A DNA stretch of 8,696 nt from NCBI GenBank assembly GCA_023488405.1, contig JAMDDW010000023.1, forward strand, positions 1-8,696. The letters are read 5' to 3'. The notes beneath the pieces are model-generated. The model saw only the letters and a list, made by a program, of their open reading frames with translations. It ran no database searches and was not told the DNA's origin. Both the position numbers and the translations under genes were made by a program. Below are positions 4,272 to 8,696 of the stretch, one piece after another; the first letter of the stretch is position 1, and the number at the start of each line of letters is the position of its first letter. The DNA is from Candidatus Parvarchaeota archaeon (GTDB lineage: Archaea > Nanobdellota > Nanobdellia > Parvarchaeales > Parvarchaeaceae).

Positions 4272-5804
4272 ATGCCAGACGAAGACAAAGAACACGATAA
4301 TGATACTAACGGCAACGATAACACAAATAAGGATTTGCAGCCGGAGAAAGCAGTATCTGCAGACAAAAGCAGTGAAGTTTCAAGTAATGGTCAGCAAAAT
4401 AAAACCGAGGAAAAGAAAGTAGAAGTTGCCGCTAATTCAAATGAAGATGAGCTTGAAAGACTGAGAAAAGAGAATGAAAGGCTGAAGGAGATCCAGCGCC
4501 TTAAGGAAGAAAATGAAAAACTCTCAGTTGGGCAGGCTGTCGATTCAAAAAAACAAACTGGTAAAAATAATCTAGTTATACCATTAATAATAGGTGTAGT
4601 AGTTGTTGCGGTAGTTGTTATAGCCCTAATTTTATTTGTTATTCATACTCCTTCTAAGGCAACAATATCTGTGCTTGGGGGGAAAGTAGTGTTCACATCT
4701 GCGAATTTGTCAGGAGTTTCAAATTCAAATTTTGGTAATTCTCCAATACCCAATTCATTGATCTCTCCTAATTTTTCTGCAATAAACAATTCGGCTACTT
4801 CGCTTCAGTTTTTCAAAGGCCCCATTGGCCAGTCAGAACCTAATTATGTAACTGCATTGTCAAATTTAAGTACTCAGTTAGAAGAAGTCGGACAATCGCA
4901 ATTAAATGGCAATATAGAATGTGTGCCAGCAGCTAATACTTCAAGGGGGCCAAATCCCTCTTACTGTGTTTTATTGATAGGTAGTAGTAATTATGATATA
5001 GTCCCCATAAAAGTTGGGGGCAATTCGACTGTTAAGGTAAATGGAAGCTCCGAACTAAAATTACCGTTATTGACATATGGTGGCAAGCCGACATTTGTTT
5101 ATATAGGTGCGCAAGGCTGTCCATTCTGTGCAGGGATGAGATGGTCAATTATAATTGCCTTGTCAAGATTTGGTAATTTCTCTAATTTATTTTATGATAG
5201 GTCTGCAACAAATGACGCAAACGTTCCAACATTCACATTTGACTACAATGCAAATTTGTTTTATGATGCGGTCTCTAAACCTGCAATAGACAGCGGCGCA
5301 GCTCCCTACGGGGATAACAACCCTACACCATTTTTCGTAGGCGCTTATTATAACTCAAGTTATATAAACTTTATACCCTTGGATGAGACCGGATCATCAT
5401 TTTTGGTTAATATCACAGGAATAGCTACTGTTTCTCCATTTGTTTTTAATAATGTGGTGCTTGCGAGTCAGGCATTTACATCTTATCACGGTTTTGGAAT
5501 ATACAACTTTTTGGCAGGAGGTGTGCCATTCTTCGATATTAATAACCAGTATGTATTTGACGGCGCAAGTATAAACGCAGGCACTTATCTTACTTCAAGT
5601 GGATTAAACCCTGCATATAGCACACATCAGGATATGCTTAACTCTATTGAAAATCCAACAAGCGGATCATTTGGCCAGACGGTTTTAGGGGCGGCAAACA
5701 TTCTTACGGCACAGATTTGCGAGACTTTAAACAACACCGCGCCAGTGTGCAGCTTATCTTATATCTCAGGGTTAGAAAGCAAATTAAATACAATAAAGGT
5801 TTAA
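4272..5804 (+). CDS. Membrane-anchored thioredoxin-like DUF929 protein
   Basis: A 510-residue protein whose outer domain matches my knowledge of DUF929 (PF06053), an archaeal thioredoxin-like family. The order is: a hydrophilic acidic N-terminus (residues 1-56), a short coiled coil (about 58-84, Leu at 64, 71, 77 and 84), a Lys-rich stretch (KKQTGK), one membrane segment (about 101-124), then a large external domain. This domain contains GAQGCPFCAGMRW with C283 and C286 as the presumed redox pair. Two further cysteine pairs (C217/C232 and C483/C493) could form structural disulfides. At least ten NxS/T sequons after the membrane segment fit an extracellular glycoprotein. By the positive-inside rule the coil is cytosolic and the redox domain outside. 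It may make or repair disulfides in surface proteins. It appears monocistronic, with its own TATA box and a separate promoter following it. Confidence 0.85.
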   Translation: MPDEDKEHDNDTNGNDNTNKDLQPEKAVSADKSSEVSSNGQQNKTEEKKVEVAANSNEDELERLRKENERLKEIQRLKEENEKLSVGQAVDSKKQTGKNNLVIPLIIGVVVVAVVVIALILFVIHTPSKATISVLGGKVVFTSANLSGVSNSNFGNSPIPNSLISPNFSAINNSATSLQFFKGPIGQSEPNYVTALSNLSTQLEEVGQSQLNGNIECVPAANTSRGPNPSYCVLLIGSSNYDIVPIKVGGNSTVKVNGSSELKLPLLTYGGKPTFVYIGAQGCPFCAGMRWSIIIALSRFGNFSNLFYDRSATNDANVPTFTFDYNANLFYDAVSKPAIDSGAAPYGDNNPTPFFVGAYYNSSYINFIPLDETGSSFLVNITGIATVSPFVFNNVVLASQAFTSYHGFGIYNFLAGGVPFFDINNQYVFDGASINAGTYLTSSGLNPAYSTHQDMLNSIENPTSGSFGQTVLGAANILTAQICETLNNTAPVCSLSYISGLESKLNTIKV

Positions 5805-5827
5805 ATCTCCGTTTATAAGTTCATAAA

Positions 5828-5836
5828 TATATTTAA
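5828..5836 (+). promoter_or_regulatory. TATA box for the winged-helix/KaiC/RFC operon
   Basis: TATATTTAA is centred 28 bases before the ATG at 5860. I see no other clear TATA box at a gene boundary further downstream, so it probably drives all four following genes as one leaderless transcript. Confidence 0.55.
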
Positions 5837-5859
5837 GTCTTTAATTTACAGTAATATAT

Positions 5860-6729
5860 ATGGATAATGGTAATAACTTAAAGCAGGTAGCGCAGAATAT
5901 CCTGGATGCTTCTTATAAGGTTTACTCAGATGTTTCATTAATAAACAGCTCTTTATTTAGGGCGGCTTCTTCTTTAGGTGTTGAATTGCCGGAGGTACCA
6001 CAAATAAATCTTGCTGAAACAAAGGAAAAGACAGCACAAAGCACATTAACACATAAAGTGAATCAAACAGAAAATTTATCTCCTGGAAAGAGGATACCTT
6101 TATTTGGAATAGACAAAAAGCTTAAGCAGCAACAGGAAAGCACCGAAAAAGAAGTAGTAGTACACCCTGTTTTGAAGGAAACGCAAAAGACAGAAACCGT
6201 ACGTGAGCAGAAAATCAACAAAATTGCACACGAGTTGCCCTCTGGTCAAAATTACAAGCCAGGAGAGTTAGCTGAAGAAAAGATAACAGTTGCACAGTCT
6301 GGAGCTAAAACCGAGACAAAAGTTTCCATGGAAGAGAAGGAAGCTAAGCTAAATCAAATACAGTCAGCTATGCCATCTAAGATAAATATCGTTAACAAAG
6401 AAAATGAGAATGTGATACAGCCACTTGAAGCAGTCTCTCCCAAAGGTGAACTAAGTTCTCAGTCTGAACTACAGAAGAAAATATTTGAAACCACTAACTT
6501 TGGCAAAAACGTTGGAAAAGGCATAGAAGATTCAAATGAAATCTTGAATAACCCTCTAAATAAACTTCTTTTATTGGTCAAAGAAAAACATTCAATCACA
6601 ACATCGCAAGCAGCGCAATCTTTAAATGTCAGTAAGGACTTAATTGAAAGATGGGCTAAGATACTTAGCCAGAATTCTCTTATAAGAGTGAAATATCAGT
6701 TGATGGGAGATATGATATTAGAGGGTTAA
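5860..6729 (+). CDS. Winged-helix protein with long linker, KaiC-operon partner
   Basis: A 289-residue protein in three parts. Residues 1-45 form a likely helical head (QVAQNILDASYKVYSDVSLI). Residues about 46-225 are a Lys/Glu/Gln/Ser/Thr-rich, low-hydrophobicity linker that is probably disordered. Residues 231-289 form a compact winged-helix-like domain, with ITTSQAAQSLNVS as helix-turn-helix entry, a recognition-type helix through LIERWAKILSQNSLI, and a wing RVKYQLMGDMILEG. There are no cysteines and no membrane segment. The stop codon overlaps the next start (TAATG at 6727-6731), which implies tight co-expression with the KaiC-like ATPase. I do not recognise a named family. It could be a DNA-binding adaptor or a regulator of the ATPase; both are inference from the domain type and the coupling. 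Confidence 0.78.
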   Translation: MDNGNNLKQVAQNILDASYKVYSDVSLINSSLFRAASSLGVELPEVPQINLAETKEKTAQSTLTHKVNQTENLSPGKRIPLFGIDKKLKQQQESTEKEVVVHPVLKETQKTETVREQKINKIAHELPSGQNYKPGELAEEKITVAQSGAKTETKVSMEEKEAKLNQIQSAMPSKINIVNKENENVIQPLEAVSPKGELSSQSELQKKIFETTNFGKNVGKGIEDSNEILNNPLNKLLLLVKEKHSITTSQAAQSLNVSKDLIERWAKILSQNSLIRVKYQLMGDMILEG

Positions 6730-7439
6730 TGGAAAAGAAAAGCGAAAATGATATTGAAAGAGAGTCTACCGGTATACCTGGGTTAGATGAGGCTTTGAAA
6801 GGTGGATTTCCAAAGAATAGTGTAGTATTCCTTACAGGAACGCCTGGTGCGGGTAAAACTACGTTTTCCATGCAGTTTTTAGCTGATGGGGCCAAAAAAG
6901 GGGAAAAGGGGCTTTATTTTACACTGGAGGAAAGTCCTGAAGATTTAGTTTCGCAGTTTACTCTGTTCGATCCAAAATTGAAGGAATACCTTGATAACGG
7001 CACAATAAAGATAGTTACTATACCTTTGGTTGATTACGATTCTATGAAAGAAGTGGTTTCTTCAGAACTTGATGCGATGGGTGCTCAACGCCTGATAATA
7101 GACTCTATAACCTATCTGCAGATGTTTTTCTCTGACATAATGTCGATAAGAAAGGCCATAATAGAGCTTTCAAGTATAATAAAGGCAAGGAGTTGTACCG
7201 CAATTTTCATAGGGGAGATGCCTTACGGTGAAAACAAGCTTTCTGCCTTTGGAGTAGAGGAATTTGCATCTGACGGGGTAATAGCCCTTTATATGGTAGA
7301 AAGGCAAAGCTCATTTATAAGAGCACTTAGAATAATAAAAATGAGATCTACTGATCATTTAACCAAATATATTCCTTTAGATATAAAAGCCACAGGTCTA
7401 ATAGTCTATCCATCTGCAGAGCTATTTGCAGATCTTTGA
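6729..7439 (+). CDS. Single-domain KaiC/RadA-like RecA-superfamily ATPase
   Basis: A 236-residue protein of the archaeal KaiC-like (RAD55-type) group. Motifs in order: STGIPGLDEALKGGFP at the N-terminus (13-28), typical of KaiC domains; Walker A GTPGAGKT (37-44); the paired catalytic glutamates E67-E68 in TLEES; Walker B RLIIDS with D125; and a C-terminal KMRSTDH (204-210) matching the KaiC KMRGTxH signature. Only one domain is present, against two in cyanobacterial KaiC. Such archaeal proteins are ATPases in signalling, motility (FlaH-like) or recombination (RadB/Rad55-like); which applies is open. A GAGGG stretch at 6721-6725 may serve as ribosome-binding site inside the operon. It overlaps the winged-helix gene by one base and is two bases from rfcS. 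Confidence 0.9.
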   Translation: MEKKSENDIERESTGIPGLDEALKGGFPKNSVVFLTGTPGAGKTTFSMQFLADGAKKGEKGLYFTLEESPEDLVSQFTLFDPKLKEYLDNGTIKIVTIPLVDYDSMKEVVSSELDAMGAQRLIIDSITYLQMFFSDIMSIRKAIIELSSIIKARSCTAIFIGEMPYGENKLSAFGVEEFASDGVIALYMVERQSSFIRALRIIKMRSTDHLTKYIPLDIKATGLIVYPSAELFADL

Positions 7440-7441
7440 TT

Positions 7442-8383
7442 ATGGCCCTTTGGATAGAAAAATACAGACCACAGTCTTTTGATGAGATAATTGGACAGAA
7501 GGACATAGTGGAAAAATTAAAGGCCATGGCCGAAAAGAAAGAGATACAGCATATGATATTGTCTGGCCCGCCTGGTGTCGGTAAAACAACTTCAGCTGTA
7601 GTATTGGCAAAAGCAGTATTTGGTCAGATATGGGATCAGAATTTCATTGAGTTAAATGCATCTGATGACAGGAAGTTAAGTGTTATACAAGGCAAAGTTA
7701 AGGAGTTTGCAAGAACAAAGCCTATAGATGCGCCATTTAAGATAATCCTTTTTGATGAAGCGGATTCTTTAACACAAGAGGCACAGCAAGCATTAAGAAG
7801 GATGATGGAAGAATACAGTGCAACCTGCAGGTTTATATTCAGCGTTAATTATCAAAGCAACATAATAGAGCCGTTGCAGTCAAGATGTGCAATTTTAAGG
7901 TTTCAGCCTTTATCAAAAGAAGATGTGCATAAATTCATAAAAAGAATTGCTGAAAGTGAAAAGCTGGAAATAGACCAAGAAGCAATGGATGCATTGGATT
8001 ACGTTTCTAGAGGTGATTTAAGGACACTTGTGAATTTGATGCAGTCCCTTTCGAACGTTTCCAAAAAGATAGATGCAAAGGCCGTTTTGCAAAGCAGCGG
8101 TCTAATGGATGTGTCAAAGACGATGGAAGGGCTGAAAGTTGCATTGTCTGGAGATTTCAAGAAATCCAAAGAGATATTTTCAGAAATAATAGACAGCGGC
8201 ATAAATATGAAGGAGCTTTTGATATCTATCTTTAACATAATATCAACCACTGACATAGTAAATGATAAGGTGAAGAATTATGTTTTCGAGAAGCTTGCAG
8301 AGACTGATTATAGGATAGTGGAGGGGGCAACCCCATTTATACAGTTCCAGGCCTTTCTTGCATTTTTGGCCAGTCTTAAGTGA
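7442..8383 (+). CDS. rfcS: Replication factor C small subunit
   Basis: A 313-residue clamp-loader ATPase; with RFC large it opens and loads the PCNA sliding clamp onto primed DNA. Motifs are clear: the WIEKYRPQSFDEIIGQ box at the N-terminus (4-19), Walker A GPPGVGKT (42-49), ELNASDDR (70-77), Walker B LFDEAD with the DEAD box at 105-108, sensor 1 N136, the SRC arginine-finger motif (147-149), and a sensor-2 region GDLRTLVNLMQ. Length is close to other archaeal RfcS proteins. An upstream in-frame TTG at 7436 exists, but the ATG at 7442 yields the usual MALWIEKYRP start. The gap from the KaiC-like gene is two bases and from the rfcL-like gene also two bases; no Shine-Dalgarno is evident, so coupling by reinitiation is likely. 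Confidence 0.97.
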   Translation: MALWIEKYRPQSFDEIIGQKDIVEKLKAMAEKKEIQHMILSGPPGVGKTTSAVVLAKAVFGQIWDQNFIELNASDDRKLSVIQGKVKEFARTKPIDAPFKIILFDEADSLTQEAQQALRRMMEEYSATCRFIFSVNYQSNIIEPLQSRCAILRFQPLSKEDVHKFIKRIAESEKLEIDQEAMDALDYVSRGDLRTLVNLMQSLSNVSKKIDAKAVLQSSGLMDVSKTMEGLKVALSGDFKKSKEIFSEIIDSGINMKELLISIFNIISTTDIVNDKVKNYVFEKLAETDYRIVEGATPFIQFQAFLAFLASLK

Positions 8384-8385
8384 AT

Positions 8386-8696
8386 ATGCTTTCTTTATTT
8401 AAACCCGAGATAAAAATGTTTGTGGAGAACTACTCAAACAGCATTCCCTCAAAGGTTTTAACAGCCATAAAAGGCGGAAAATCCAGGTTCATATTTAACG
8501 GCCCAGCTGGAACAGGAAAGAATTTCTTAGCGGAGGCAATCGCAAACGAGCTAAATGCCACTTTTGAAGTCATAAATTTGTATGAATTAGCAGATGACAC
8601 ACAGAGTGTATCTTCTCTTATGTTGGAAAGCATAAAAAGAACGGCAGTTTCCAAATCACTTTTTCAGCAGAATAAAAAGGTTATTACGCTTGCTAT
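8386..8696 (+). CDS. Divergent RFC large-like AAA+ protein, 3' part beyond window
   Basis: The frame is open from ATG 8386 to the window end (103 codons). It has a P-loop in an AAA+ context (FIFNGPAGTGKN, residues 35-46) followed by a helix (FLAEAIANELNATFEV) as in clamp loaders. Position directly after rfcS with a two-base gap suggests the RFC large subunit. It lacks the WxEKYRP N-terminal box of normal RFC subunits. It also has Asn (N46) where Walker A normally has Thr/Ser to help hold magnesium, and the ELNASD motif is replaced by VINLYELADD. It may be a fast-evolving RfcL with weakened ATPase activity, or a different AAA+ protein recruited to the operon. The missing C-terminus would decide. 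Confidence 0.7.
   Translation, partial: MLSLFKPEIKMFVENYSNSIPSKVLTAIKGGKSRFIFNGPAGTGKNFLAEAIANELNATFEVINLYELADDTQSVSSLMLESIKRTAVSKSLFQQNKKVITLA

Noticed and set aside
7436..7441. TTG as start codon for rfcS
   Set aside because: It overlaps the KaiC-like stop; the ATG at 7442 gives the family-typical MALWIEKYRP start.
8430..8654. Minus-strand open frame of 74 codons
   Set aside because: Antisense to the RFC-large-like AAA+ gene, whose P-loop and operon spacing are convincing; the frames at 3007-3210, 6680-6895 and 7999-8256 on the minus strand are rejected for the same kind of reason.
1..8696. CRISPR array, insertion sequence, riboswitch or C/D box RNA
   Set aside because: No regularly spaced direct repeats, transposase motifs or terminal inverted repeats were seen, and no paired C and D boxes or known riboswitch core were noticed outside genes.

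Overview
The window looks like archaeal chromosome. It has clamp-loader genes (rfcS followed by an rfcL-like gene), an archaeal-type RNase P RNA, a single-domain KaiC/RadA-like ATPase, and a membrane-anchored protein of the archaeal DUF929 family. A TATA-like box sits about 24-29 bases before almost every first-of-unit start codon, which implies leaderless or nearly leaderless mRNAs. The DNA is AT-rich and tightly packed. DUF929 proteins are best known from acidophilic archaea (Sulfolobales, Thermoplasmatales), so an acidophile-community archaeon, possibly a small-genome ARMAN/Parvarchaeota-type lineage, is a reasonable guess. The sequence alone does not settle the lineage.

Left part (1-2295). 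A minus-strand pair encodes a compact ORC/Cdc6-like AAA+ ATPase and, 19 bases downstream, a multi-pass membrane protein that runs off the window. A tRNA-Arg(CCT) gene lies divergently on the plus strand. It is followed by a 291-base non-coding gap with inverted repeats, then a convergent minus-strand gene of the AIM24/TIGR00266 family.

Middle (2393-4238). A hemerythrin-like HHE protein and an unrecognised 243-residue protein lie on the plus strand, each with its own TATA box. The second overlaps tail-to-tail with a 96-residue SWIM zinc-finger protein on the minus strand. The SWIM gene shares a very short divergent promoter region with a non-coding RNA at 3942-4238. I identify this RNA as RNase P RNA from its closing helix P1, the P2, P3, P4/P5 and P19 pairings, and conserved-region sequences. 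No open frame in that stretch is a credible gene.

Right part (4272-8696). A membrane-anchored thioredoxin-like DUF929 protein with a CPFC motif stands alone. It is followed by what appears to be one operon: a protein with a long linker and a C-terminal winged helix, a KaiC-like RecA-superfamily ATPase (TAATG overlap), the RFC small subunit (2-base gap), and a divergent RFC-large-like AAA+ protein (2-base gap, cut by the window end). The layout ties an uncharacterised winged-helix/KaiC pair to the replication clamp loader. The most notable points are the RNase P RNA with its apparently shortened P4 helix, the interlocked divergent promoters beside it, the winged-helix/KaiC/clamp-loader operon, and the Asn in place of Thr/Ser in the Walker A of the RFC-large-like protein.
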